DNA of 9,130 bases from Opitutia bacterium. Its GTDB lineage: Bacteria > Verrucomicrobiota > Verrucomicrobiia > Opitutales > UBA953. Made by a program: the position numbers and the translations under genes. Where the stretch lies: NCBI GenBank assembly GCA_947463395.1, contig CANHRV010000032.1, forward strand, positions 1 through 9,130, in the 5' to 3' direction. This document shows, in pieces, positions 1-6,526 of the stretch (its first letter is position 1; each line of letters opens with the position of its first letter). The notes under the pieces are model-generated. The model was given only the letters and a program-made list of their open reading frames with translations. It searched no databases and had not been told where the DNA came from.

Positions 1-65
1 GCGTTCTTGATAATAGTAAGCGCTGGACAGGACGCGCGCCTCTTGGGCAAACTCTCCAGCCTGCG
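1..65 (+). other. Left-edge region upstream of the purF-like gene; coding status unresolved
   Basis: Two plus-strand frames are open from the window edge. One begins at base 1, encodes 22 codons ending SSLR and stops at TGA 67-69. It overlaps the ATG at 66 in an ATGA arrangement, the usual look of translationally coupled genes, so it may be the 3' end of an upstream gene. The other begins at base 3 and is in frame with the purF-like gene, so a longer N terminus cannot be excluded from this window. The ATG at 66 fits the family best because it puts the catalytic Cys close to the N terminus. No Shine-Dalgarno sequence and no convincing promoter are seen. Confidence 0.3.
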
Positions 66-1979
66 ATGAGCGACTCTTTAAGGCACGAATGTGGCATTGC
101 CCTAGTCCGGCTGACTAAGGACCTAAAATGGTATCAGGAGAAATATGGTTCGCCACTTCACGGGTTCAACCAGCTATTTCTCTTAATGGAGAAACAACAT
201 AACCGCGGCCAAGATGGTGCGGGTATAGGTTGTGTCAAAATTGGAGCAGAAAACGGCGAGGCTTTTTTATTCCGCGACCGTGAGATTGGCGCCCAAGGGT
301 TAACCCAAATTTTTACCCGACAAATTAAAGATTATGCCGACAAGGTAAGAGAGGCAACGATTGTCCCCGAATTTCCAGAAACCGTAAAAAGGTATTTTGA
401 TTACGGTGGTGAACTTTTGCTGGGACATTTGCGCTACGGAACCTCCGGAAATTTCGATTCCATCTCCTGCCATCCGTACGCTCGTAAATCAATTTGGCCG
501 ACGCGCAATTTACTTGTGGCGGGTAATTTCAATTTAACCAATACATCCGCCCTCAATGCTTCGCTGACCGAACGAGGTGCGCACGTTATTTATTCCACCG
601 ACACGCAATCGATTTTGGAAGAAATCGGTTTTTGGTTGGATGAAGAGCACGACCGTCTTTTTAAAGCATTCAAAGACCAAGGTCTTGAAGGTGCCGCGAT
701 TCAAAAAGAAATTTCGAAGCACTTAGACGTGGGCAATGTGCTTCGTCGTGCCGCTAAAAATTGGGACGGGGGTTACGCCATTGCCGGATTAATCGGTAAT
801 GGAGATGCGTTTGTCGTGCGCGATGCCAATGGCATTCGACCCTGCTGGTATGTTCGCACCGATGACCTCGTCGCCGTCGCTTCCGAACGCGTTGCCCTCA
901 TGACCATCGTGGGAGTCAATCAAGCCGACGTCAAAGAAGTGCCTCCCGGTTCGGCCCTCGTGATTAAGGCCGATGGACGTCATTCCATTGAGCCTATTCA
1001 TCATCCTGGCGAGAAGCGCCATTGCTCTTTCGAAAGAATCTATTTCTCCCGTGGCAATGACCCAGAGATTTATCACGAACGCAAAGCTCTTGGAGCCGCC
1101 CTCGCTGATGATGTTCTTGAGCTCATTCGGGAAGATCATGATAACGCCGTCTTTTCTTACATACCGAACACGGCAGAAATTGCTTGGTATGGTTTAATGG
1201 AAGAACTTCGTCGGCGTCGCCGAGTGCAGGTTCGCAACCAACTCGCCGAGGCCTTGCGAGCAGGAAAGTTGGATGAATCAGCGATTGATAAACTCGTTCT
1301 CGGTGGCTGGCCTCGTGGCGAGAAAGTCGCGCATAAGGACGTGAAGCTGCGGACTTTTATTTCGCAGGAAAAAAATCGGGTGCAAATGGCCTCGCACGTT
1401 TACGATATTTCCTACGGCACCGTGCGCGAAGGCGACACTTTGGTTTGTGTGGATGATTCGATTGTTCGTGGAACAACCTTACGTCAATCCATTCTCGGTA
1501 TTCTGGCTCGTCCCAATCCTAAGCGAATCGTCATTGCGTCGACCGCCCCGCAAATTCGTTACCCTGATTGCTATGGTATCGACATGTCGGAAATGGGTAA
1601 ATTCCTCGCCTTCCAAGCAGCAGTCGCTTTGTGCAAAGAGAGGGGCAAACAAGATTTACTCCAAGAAGTTTATCAAGACTGCCTCGCCCAAGCCAAAGGA
1701 CCAGCTTCAGCCATGAAAAATCATGTGCAGCGAATTTATGATGCTTTCACGGAAAAAGAAATTTCGGCAAAAGCAGCAGAATTGGTTTATCCGCGTAAAT
1801 CAGGCTGGAAGGGAGAACTTATTCTCCTCTTCCAAAAAATCGATTCCCTCCACCAAGCTTGTCCAAGTAGCTTAGGAGACTGGTATTTCACTGGTAAATA
1901 CCCAACGGCGGGTGGATACGGCGTTCTCAACCAAGCCTATATCAATTTCTGGGAAAAGCGCGACGGGCGATCTTACTAA
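66..1979 (+). CDS. purF: Long-form amidophosphoribosyltransferase (PurF-type glutamine PRPP amidotransferase)
   Basis: Predicted to make 5-phosphoribosylamine from PRPP and glutamine, the first step of de novo purine synthesis, in the cytosol. The N-terminal half is a class II (Ntn) glutaminase: likely nucleophile Cys9 in HECGIA, HNRGQDGAG at 45-53, GHLRYGTSG at 120-128 and AGNFNLTN at 152-159. The eight residues before Cys9 would be a propeptide, as in Bacillus-type PurF (family inference). The C-terminal half is a type I phosphoribosyltransferase with an intact PRPP loop, DDSIVRGTT, at about 463-471, followed by YGIDM near 503. At 637 residues it exceeds the usual ~470-510. The extra length lies around 200-220, in an insert near 390-425 and in a C-terminal extension. 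This resembles long PurF homologues I associate with Bacteroidota and relatives. A paralogue with another amidotransferase role is possible, but the intact PRPP loop and purN, purE and purK nearby favour purine synthesis. Confidence 0.88.
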   Translation: MSDSLRHECGIALVRLTKDLKWYQEKYGSPLHGFNQLFLLMEKQHNRGQDGAGIGCVKIGAENGEAFLFRDREIGAQGLTQIFTRQIKDYADKVREATIVPEFPETVKRYFDYGGELLLGHLRYGTSGNFDSISCHPYARKSIWPTRNLLVAGNFNLTNTSALNASLTERGAHVIYSTDTQSILEEIGFWLDEEHDRLFKAFKDQGLEGAAIQKEISKHLDVGNVLRRAAKNWDGGYAIAGLIGNGDAFVVRDANGIRPCWYVRTDDLVAVASERVALMTIVGVNQADVKEVPPGSALVIKADGRHSIEPIHHPGEKRHCSFERIYFSRGNDPEIYHERKALGAALADDVLELIREDHDNAVFSYIPNTAEIAWYGLMEELRRRRRVQVRNQLAEALRAGKLDESAIDKLVLGGWPRGEKVAHKDVKLRTFISQEKNRVQMASHVYDISYGTVREGDTLVCVDDSIVRGTTLRQSILGILARPNPKRIVIASTAPQIRYPDCYGIDMSEMGKFLAFQAAVALCKERGKQDLLQEVYQDCLAQAKGPASAMKNHVQRIYDAFTEKEISAKAAELVYPRKSGWKGELILLFQKIDSLHQACPSSLGDWYFTGKYPTAGGYGVLNQAYINFWEKRDGRSY

Positions 1980-3314
1980 TTAAGAGTAGAGTCGATAAGG
2001 AGAGGTACGGGCGCGAAATGCTTCCGCATCTCCGGCCCAGCGCGTCATCCAGCGTTGTAAATCAATCCGAGCCCCTTGGGTTCTTAATTCATTAAGAAAA
2101 TTAGGGCTACCCACATGTTTGTTAAACAAATCACGTTCAAGGTGTGAAGCTTGGGCAAACGGATTGGTGCTATCCCAAAGACAAGCCTGCTTCATCATCT
2201 GGAGTGAAATCGCAGTGGGTTTAAAACGAGACCAATTCGAAACCGCCGTATAAACACCTTGGGTGCCATCGGGCATAACCTTGGGTTCGAGTTTTAATCC
2301 AGGCACAGAGGATCCTAAGGCTGCAACAAGGTCTTCCGATTTTCTTTTTCCATAACGGATAAAGCGGAAATGCATTTGATCACGATAGGTGTGACTAAAA
2401 TCTCCGATGATACAGCCCAAGCCTACCATCGCGTATCCTAAAGCAGCTTGTGGATTGGGAATTCGTGGAGAAGTAGGCACCCAATTGAGTCCGGTCTGAT
2501 TCCAAAGAAGTGAGCGATTCCAGTTGCGCATCGCAACCACTTCCAAGCTGCCGCGTTTTCTTTGGGCTTCTGAAATTTCTAATACTCCAGGCGTTGCTAC
2601 AGCCCAACGGGCGATTTCTCCAATCGTCAAACCATGAACATAGGGCATTTCATAGGCGCCTACATAACTCTTCACCCCGCGTTCGAGATAAGGTCCGTCG
2701 ACTTTTTCTCCGCCTAAAGGGTTAGGGCGATCGAGGACAACGACCCGAACGGGACGTTCGAGAGAAAAACAGGCCTCCATCACATAACGCATACAACTAA
2801 TGTAGGTGTAAGAACGTGAACCAATATCTTGAAAATCAATAACGATGACATCGAGGCCCTCTAACATTTCGGGAGTTGGCCGACGGGTCGCGCCATACAG
2901 AGAATAAATGGGCAAGCCAGTTCGTGCATCGCGCGCATTTTTCACTGAAACCTCGGCGGCCGCATTCCCATCGATACCATGCTCGGGACCAAATAACTTA
3001 GTAAGTTTCACGCCAGGAGCTCTGGCTAAAACATCGACGGTGCGTTGACCTCGACCATTCACTCCCGCTTTATGGGTGACCAGTCCAACACGTTGACCTT
3101 GCAGTGAACGAAAACCATCGGCCTCCAAGACATCGATACCGAGTAGTGTTTTCTGGCCACTAAAAACTGTTGGCGTTGAAGCATCGGGAGAGAGTCCCCG
3201 TGGTGCGCTGCCCCCAGATGTAGACGGCGAAGATCCACTGCTAGCACAGCCTGGCAATAAGGTGGCACTTAAAGTCGTGAGAGCAGTTAAACGAAAGAAC
3301 TCGCGGCGTTCCAT
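1980..3314 (-). CDS. DUF1343 lipoprotein, NamZ-like (GH171) exo-beta-N-acetylmuramidase family
   Basis: A 444-residue exported protein. The N terminus has a twin-arginine-like RREFFRL (residues 3-9), a short hydrophobic stretch and a lipobox LLPGC with Cys23, followed by a Ser/Gly/Pro-rich linker to about residue 50. This predicts a Tat-exported, membrane-anchored lipoprotein. Family motifs follow in order: GLVTHKAGV (77-85), FGPEHG (108-113, with the conserved Glu111), VIVIDFQDIGSRSYTY (156-171), DRPNPLGG (195-202), HGLTIGEIA (227-235) and WVPTSPRIP (278-286). Characterised NamZ enzymes release MurNAc from the non-reducing ends of peptidoglycan fragments, so cell-wall turnover in the periplasm is the likely role. 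The region after 290, where I recall an SEGRGTTRPFE-like motif in typical members, instead reads IGDFSHTYRDQMHFRF, so activity may differ. It is transcribed alone: divergent from purN and tail to tail with the purF-like gene with no spacer. No SD precedes the ATG. Confidence 0.85.
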   Translation of the reverse strand: MERREFFRLTALTTLSATLLPGCASSGSSPSTSGGSAPRGLSPDASTPTVFSGQKTLLGIDVLEADGFRSLQGQRVGLVTHKAGVNGRGQRTVDVLARAPGVKLTKLFGPEHGIDGNAAAEVSVKNARDARTGLPIYSLYGATRRPTPEMLEGLDVIVIDFQDIGSRSYTYISCMRYVMEACFSLERPVRVVVLDRPNPLGGEKVDGPYLERGVKSYVGAYEMPYVHGLTIGEIARWAVATPGVLEISEAQRKRGSLEVVAMRNWNRSLLWNQTGLNWVPTSPRIPNPQAALGYAMVGLGCIIGDFSHTYRDQMHFRFIRYGKRKSEDLVAALGSSVPGLKLEPKVMPDGTQGVYTAVSNWSRFKPTAISLQMMKQACLWDSTNPFAQASHLERDLFNKHVGSPNFLNELRTQGARIDLQRWMTRWAGDAEAFRARTSPYRLYS

Positions 3315-3326
3315 AGGGATAGAGCA

Positions 3327-3332
3327 CTTATA
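3327..3332 (-). promoter_or_regulatory. Candidate -10 box (TATAAG) for the DUF1343 gene
   Basis: TATAAG on the minus strand starts exactly 18 nt before the A of the ATG at 3314. If it works as a sigma-70-like -10 box, the transcript would have a leader of only about 6 nt, in keeping with the lack of an SD sequence. I see no good -35 hexamer at 16-19 nt spacing. The same hexamer occurs at the same distance before the nucleotide-sugar enzyme gene (9017-9022). Confidence 0.35.
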
Positions 3333-3419
3333 TCTTCACCTAAAGGTCCTCTGGAGCAAAGTTTGAATTAACTTTTTCTTCTTTTTTCCGTTCGGTTGAA
3401 AATCCCATTGCCCAAAGAC

Positions 3420-3436
3420 CCATGTCCAGAACATGG
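3420..3436. repeat. Short inverted repeat in the DUF1343/purN divergent spacer
   Basis: CCATGT (3420-3425) and ACATGG (3431-3436) form a perfect 6-base inverted repeat around CCAGA, ending 6 nt before the purN ATG. It could be an operator half-site pair or a small hairpin over the initiation region, or chance. The left arm holds an ATG that opens a five-codon frame (MSRTW, TAA at 3437-3439) in the purN frame. Confidence 0.25.
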
Positions 3437-3442
3437 TAAATC

Positions 3443-4027
3443 ATGCGCGTTGCTCTGCTGGGTTCAGGTCGAGGCTCGAATGCCGATGCGGTGCTACGTG
3501 CCCAAAAAGAAGGCCGCCTCGGCAAAGCGATGGTCGCTGGAATCTATTGTGACATCCCTACTGCTCCGATGTTGAAACTGGGTCCTATTTACGGGGTTCC
3601 CGCCCATTACTTAGACCCTGGACCTTTTAAGACGAAATTTTCCCCCGAAAGAGAAGCCGCATGGGCGCAAGCTCTTCTCCAGGATAAAATCGATTTGATC
3701 GTGCTCGCAGGATTTATGCGTGTACTAAAATCTCCTCTCCTCCAACCCTTCGCGGGGAGAATTATCAACCTCCACCCTACTTTACTTCCGGCGTTTCCTG
3801 GGCTCGATGGCATCGGGCAGACGTGGCGGGCTGGAGTGGCTGAAGGAGGTTGCACTGTACATTGGGTCACCGAAGCGGTCGATGAGGGAAGTCACCTTGG
3901 CCAAACTCGAGTGCCCCGAACAGCGGATGACACTTTAGAAACTTTTTCCCAAAAAATTCACCAAGCCGAACATCAACTTCTCCCTCGGGTGATTGCTGAA
4001 TTGGCGGAAAAGTTTTCGGCCCGATGA
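3443..4027 (+). CDS. purN: Phosphoribosylglycinamide formyltransferase (GART)
   Basis: Transfers formyl from 10-formyltetrahydrofolate to GAR, giving FGAR (step 3 of IMP synthesis). The 194-residue protein is a little shorter than the ~190-215 norm's upper end but complete. The N-terminal MRVALLGSGRGSN is the phosphate-binding strand-loop. LIVLAGFMRVL (86-96) precedes INLHPTLLPAFPG (108-120). The catalytic triad Asn109, His111 and Asp147 (in VDEG) is intact. The loop DGIGQTWRAG resembles the Bacillus-type GIGQAYRAG rather than the E. coli HTHRQAL form. The start is well fixed: TAA at 3437-3439 is in frame two codons upstream, and the ATG at 3443 gives the standard family N terminus. No SD sequence is seen. 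The stop overlaps the prmA start as ATGA (4024-4027), indicating one transcript and translational coupling. Confidence 0.93.
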   Translation: MRVALLGSGRGSNADAVLRAQKEGRLGKAMVAGIYCDIPTAPMLKLGPIYGVPAHYLDPGPFKTKFSPEREAAWAQALLQDKIDLIVLAGFMRVLKSPLLQPFAGRIINLHPTLLPAFPGLDGIGQTWRAGVAEGGCTVHWVTEAVDEGSHLGQTRVPRTADDTLETFSQKIHQAEHQLLPRVIAELAEKFSAR

Positions 4028-4905
4028 TTGAATTGCGTTGCTCTATTCACGAAGATTACGTCCAGCCCCTGGAAGATTATTTTTGCGAGTTAACGCGTTC
4101 ACCGTGGATGCTTTTTCATGAAGGTCCTGGCAAACCTCATTACGTTATGGGCTACTTTGAAAATCAGGGCGAAGCGGACACGGCCTGGGATTCTCTCCGA
4201 AAAGCGTTTAAAAAACTTCCTGAATCTTATGAAGCAACGACATTGGCTGAGAAAGATTGGAAAGAGGCCTACAAGGAACATTTAAAACCTTGGCAACAAG
4301 GCAAACTTCATTGGGTGCCCGCTTGGATGCGCCAGAGCTACTCTGTGCCTGCCGATTCAGCGGTGGTGTGGTTTGATGCTGGGTTAGCTTTCGGGACTGG
4401 AGATCATCCCACCACTCGACTCTGTGCCATTCGATTGATGGATTACTTAACCCAACACTCTGCAGAAAAAGTTAGTGTCATTGATGCAGGTTGCGGTTCA
4501 GGCATTTTAGCTCTCTCCGCCGTCAAACTCGGGTGTGGTTCCGTGGCTGGGTTTGATCGCGATCCCGAATCGGTTCGCGTCAGCATCGCCAATCGCGAAG
4601 ACAATGGTATTCAAGCTGATAAAGTTCATTTTTATCATGCGGGTCTCGAGGAAGGATTCAAGCTCACTGGACCAGCCGATGTCGTACTGGCAAATATCAT
4701 CAGCGATGTTTTGTGCATCTACGCCGATGACTTAATTTGTGCGGTGAACCCAGGAGGGGTGCTCGCATTAAGTGGCATCCTCGCTCAAGAACAAAGCAAA
4801 GTAAGAGCTCACTTTGAAACGAAATGTATCGCCAGTTGGGGAGAGGTCAAAAGCGATGGAAGAATTATGGGGGAGTGGAGTGATGTCGCCTTGTTTCGCC
4901 CTTAA
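4024..4905 (+). CDS. prmA: Ribosomal protein L11 methyltransferase
   Basis: SAM-dependent enzyme that trimethylates ribosomal protein L11 in the cytosol. The 293 residues match the usual family length. The N-terminal ~85 residues form the substrate-recognition domain, ending in DWKEAYKEHLKPW (78-90). The class I methyltransferase domain follows with FDAGLAFGTGDHPTT (117-131), glycine-rich SAM motif IDAGCGSGILALS (153-165), acidic FDRD (177-180) and VLANIISD (221-228), which holds the conserved Asn. The usual GTGTHPTT reads GTGDHPTT here, an Asp for Thr change outside the strictly conserved residues as far as I know. The start overlaps the purN stop by four bases. A GGCGGAAAAG purine run inside the purN end is the nearest thing to an SD, but it is non-canonical. 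Linkage to purN is not functionally obvious and may only reflect cotranscription of housekeeping genes. Confidence 0.93.
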   Translation: MIELRCSIHEDYVQPLEDYFCELTRSPWMLFHEGPGKPHYVMGYFENQGEADTAWDSLRKAFKKLPESYEATTLAEKDWKEAYKEHLKPWQQGKLHWVPAWMRQSYSVPADSAVVWFDAGLAFGTGDHPTTRLCAIRLMDYLTQHSAEKVSVIDAGCGSGILALSAVKLGCGSVAGFDRDPESVRVSIANREDNGIQADKVHFYHAGLEEGFKLTGPADVVLANIISDVLCIYADDLICAVNPGGVLALSGILAQEQSKVRAHFETKCIASWGEVKSDGRIMGEWSDVALFRP

Positions 4906-4931
4906 TTACTGATTAAAAACCTCTACCGTTT

Positions 4932-5387
4932 ATGACACATTCCTCAACTCTCCGTGGCATTCGTTATGCTCGTTACGCCAGTTATCTTTTTGCAGCACTG
5001 ATTGCTGCTTTGGGTGTACTCGATTTAGCCGGAGGATTTTCCTGGGGAAATTTTCACATTCCCCCGCGCTGGCAGCCAGAAACCGTGCATTATCCATTAG
5101 CCCTCCAAATGGAGTGTTGGTTTTTCATTTTCTACGCTCTCCTTCTCGTAGCGCCGTGGGAAAAAATTCAGAGCGAACCAACTTGGCGTAAACTCTTTTT
5201 TGTTCTTTGCGTCTTCTCCATTCTTTTTGCGTTCGTGATGATTTCTGAAGTGATGGCCAAAAATTACATCGCTAAGGCAGCTAAAACCAAGGCGCGACTT
5301 CCTGTTTTTCAGGCCGTTCTTCTTTTCGCAGCTCTGGGACAGATTCCCACCCTACTCTTTGTGCGGAAACCCGAATTAGTCGATTAA
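4932..5387 (+). CDS. Small four-helix integral membrane protein, unknown function
   Basis: I do not recognise this 151-residue protein. It has four hydrophobic segments, at about 15-36, 60-76, 87-105 and 122-144, with short linkers. The N-terminal tail (RGIRYARYAS) is basic, as is the loop between helices 3 and 4 (KNYIAKAAKTKAR), so by the positive-inside rule the N terminus should face the cytoplasm. The helix 1-2 loop is polar and aromatic (SWGNFHIPPRWQPE) and would face out. There is no signal peptidase site, cofactor motif or charged catalytic cluster. It starts 26 nt after prmA with no SD and is probably cotranscribed with purN-prmA. Base composition and codon use look like the neighbours. 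Its stop overlaps the purK stop in a shared TTAA, and a strong terminator follows 11 nt later, which supports it as the last gene of the cluster. Confidence 0.75.
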   Translation: MTHSSTLRGIRYARYASYLFAALIAALGVLDLAGGFSWGNFHIPPRWQPETVHYPLALQMECWFFIFYALLLVAPWEKIQSEPTWRKLFFVLCVFSILFAFVMISEVMAKNYIAKAAKTKARLPVFQAVLLFAALGQIPTLLFVRKPELVD

Positions 5388-6523
5388 GCAGAAAGAGCAG
5401 CGTGCAAAGCTTCCGCACGCTTTTTCGCTTCCTCTAAAGTGGAAGCAGTCACGGTGATGTGACCCATCTTCCGCCCGGGAGCTGCCTGTCCTTTATCATA
5501 AAGATGCAACTTGGCTGCAGGTTCCTGTAAAACTTTTACCCAGTCTGGTTCCTCGCCATGGTGCCAGAGATCACCCAAAAGATTAACCATCGCCGAAGGC
5601 TGCAAAGGCTTGGTACCCCCTAGGGGCAAACCACAAACCGCGCGGATGTGTTGTTCAAACTGACTGGTTTGATTCGCGTCTAATGTTTGATGGCCACTGT
5701 TATGCGGACGAGGGGCAAGTTCGTTCACGAGAATACGTCCGTCTTGTACAAACATTTCCACAGCCAACAATCCAATCAGGTTAATCTTCTCGGCGATTTT
5801 TATCGCAAGCTGACTGGCCTCTTTAGCAGTGTCAGAAGAGATACGAGCAGGCGAAAGCGATAAATGAAGGATATGATTTTGATGGATATTTTCTGCCGGG
5901 TCATAAACCGCAATCTGACCATCTTCCGTGCGTGCAACCAAAACAGAAATTTCGCATTGGAAAGGAATCCACGCCTCGACGACGCCCTTCCCTCCTCCCG
6001 TTACAGCCCAGGCTGTATCTAAATCCGCTTGAGCATTAGGTATTTTAACCTGCCCTTTGCCGTCGTAACCAAAATCGGCCGTCTTTAAGACACAAGGATA
6101 GCCTAAAGTTGCCACGGCCTTCGAAAATTCATCAAAGGATGAAACAACGACAAAGGGAGCGCAAGGAATGCCGGAAGCTTTGAGAAACTCTTTCTCTCGA
6201 CGTCGATTTTGACAAATCGAGAGAACCTGGGCAGAGGGGTGACAGGGTGCGATACCATTGACGAACTCAACCGTGGATGGAGGAATATTTTCAAACTCCA
6301 GCGTAATTCGATCACACCCTTCGGCGAATTTTTTAAGGGTAGCGGTATCATTCCAAGGCGCCGAAAAATGTTCATCCGCCATCGCCGCCGCACAGGACGA
6401 AGCCGAAGGATCATAGGTTTTTACTTTATATCCCATACGGCGAGCTGCCATCGCAGACATTCGCCCTAATTGTCCACCACCTAAAATCCCAATTGTGCCA
6501 CCTGGAAGTAAAGGCTTTGCCAT
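5384..6523 (-). CDS. purK: N5-carboxyaminoimidazole ribonucleotide synthase
   Basis: ATP-grasp enzyme that converts AIR, bicarbonate and ATP to N5-CAIR, which PurE then rearranges to CAIR. At 379 residues it has typical length. The N-terminal Rossmann-like domain opens with GILGGGQLGRM (12-22), and LEFENIP follows at 75-81. The ATP-grasp core shows VLKTADFGYDGKGQ (145-158), AENIHQNHILHLSLSPARI (210-228) and the metal-binding VNELAPRPHNSGH (266-278). The C-terminal domain holds GRKMGHITV (350-358). All hallmark residues appear present. It starts 3 nt after the purE stop. The purine-rich end of purE (GGAAAGAAG, about 15 nt upstream) may stand in for an SD. Its last ~14 codons run antisense to the terminator at 5399-5425, and its stop overlaps the convergent membrane-protein stop by four bases. 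Confidence 0.95.
   Translation of the reverse strand: MAKPLLPGGTIGILGGGQLGRMSAMAARRMGYKVKTYDPSASSCAAAMADEHFSAPWNDTATLKKFAEGCDRITLEFENIPPSTVEFVNGIAPCHPSAQVLSICQNRRREKEFLKASGIPCAPFVVVSSFDEFSKAVATLGYPCVLKTADFGYDGKGQVKIPNAQADLDTAWAVTGGGKGVVEAWIPFQCEISVLVARTEDGQIAVYDPAENIHQNHILHLSLSPARISSDTAKEASQLAIKIAEKINLIGLLAVEMFVQDGRILVNELAPRPHNSGHQTLDANQTSQFEQHIRAVCGLPLGGTKPLQPSAMVNLLGDLWHHGEEPDWVKVLQEPAAKLHLYDKGQAAPGRKMGHITVTASTLEEAKKRAEALHAALSA
5399..5425 (+). terminator. Intrinsic terminator of the purN-prmA-membrane protein unit, inside purK
   Basis: AGCGTGC (5399-5405) and GCACGCT (5415-5421) make a perfect 7-bp stem with five G-C pairs and a nine-base loop, followed at once by TTTT (5422-5425). It begins 11 nt after the membrane-protein stop, the right place for a plus-strand terminator. 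On the minus strand the hairpin is followed by GCTCTTTCTGC, not a clean T run, so it looks directional. It lies wholly within the last codons of purK (KRAEALHAA region), so the purK C terminus and the terminator share sequence. Confidence 0.7.
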
Positions 6524-6526
6524 AAC

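Noticed and set aside
8..14. TTGATA / GATAAT at the left edge as a promoter for the purF-like gene
   Set aside because: No partner hexamer at a sensible distance, and the region may be coding.
1..114. Protein-like minus-strand open frame at the left edge (contains EFAQEARVLSSAYYYQE)
   Set aside because: It has no ATG, GTG or TTG after the in-frame stop at 115-117 and would run deep into the purF-like gene; best explained as chance.
789..1139. 116-codon minus-strand frame inside the purF-like gene
   Set aside because: It lies wholly antisense to a well-supported catalytic domain and shows no recognisable protein features.
1882..1902. Perfect 7-base inverted repeat GGTATTT/AAATACC near the end of the purF-like gene, considered as terminator for DUF1343
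   Set aside because: The stem is AT-rich, no T run follows on either strand, and the bases encode an ordinary stretch of the enzyme (WYFTGKYP).
2079..2095. GAGCCC-CTT-GGGTTC hairpin considered as terminator of the purF-like gene
   Set aside because: It includes a G-T pair, has a three-base loop, lacks a real T run and lies about 100 nt past the stop.
6103..6414. 103-codon minus-strand frame in a second frame of purK
   Set aside because: It overlaps the purK ATP-grasp coding region on the same strand and has a basic, low-information composition typical of a shadow frame.
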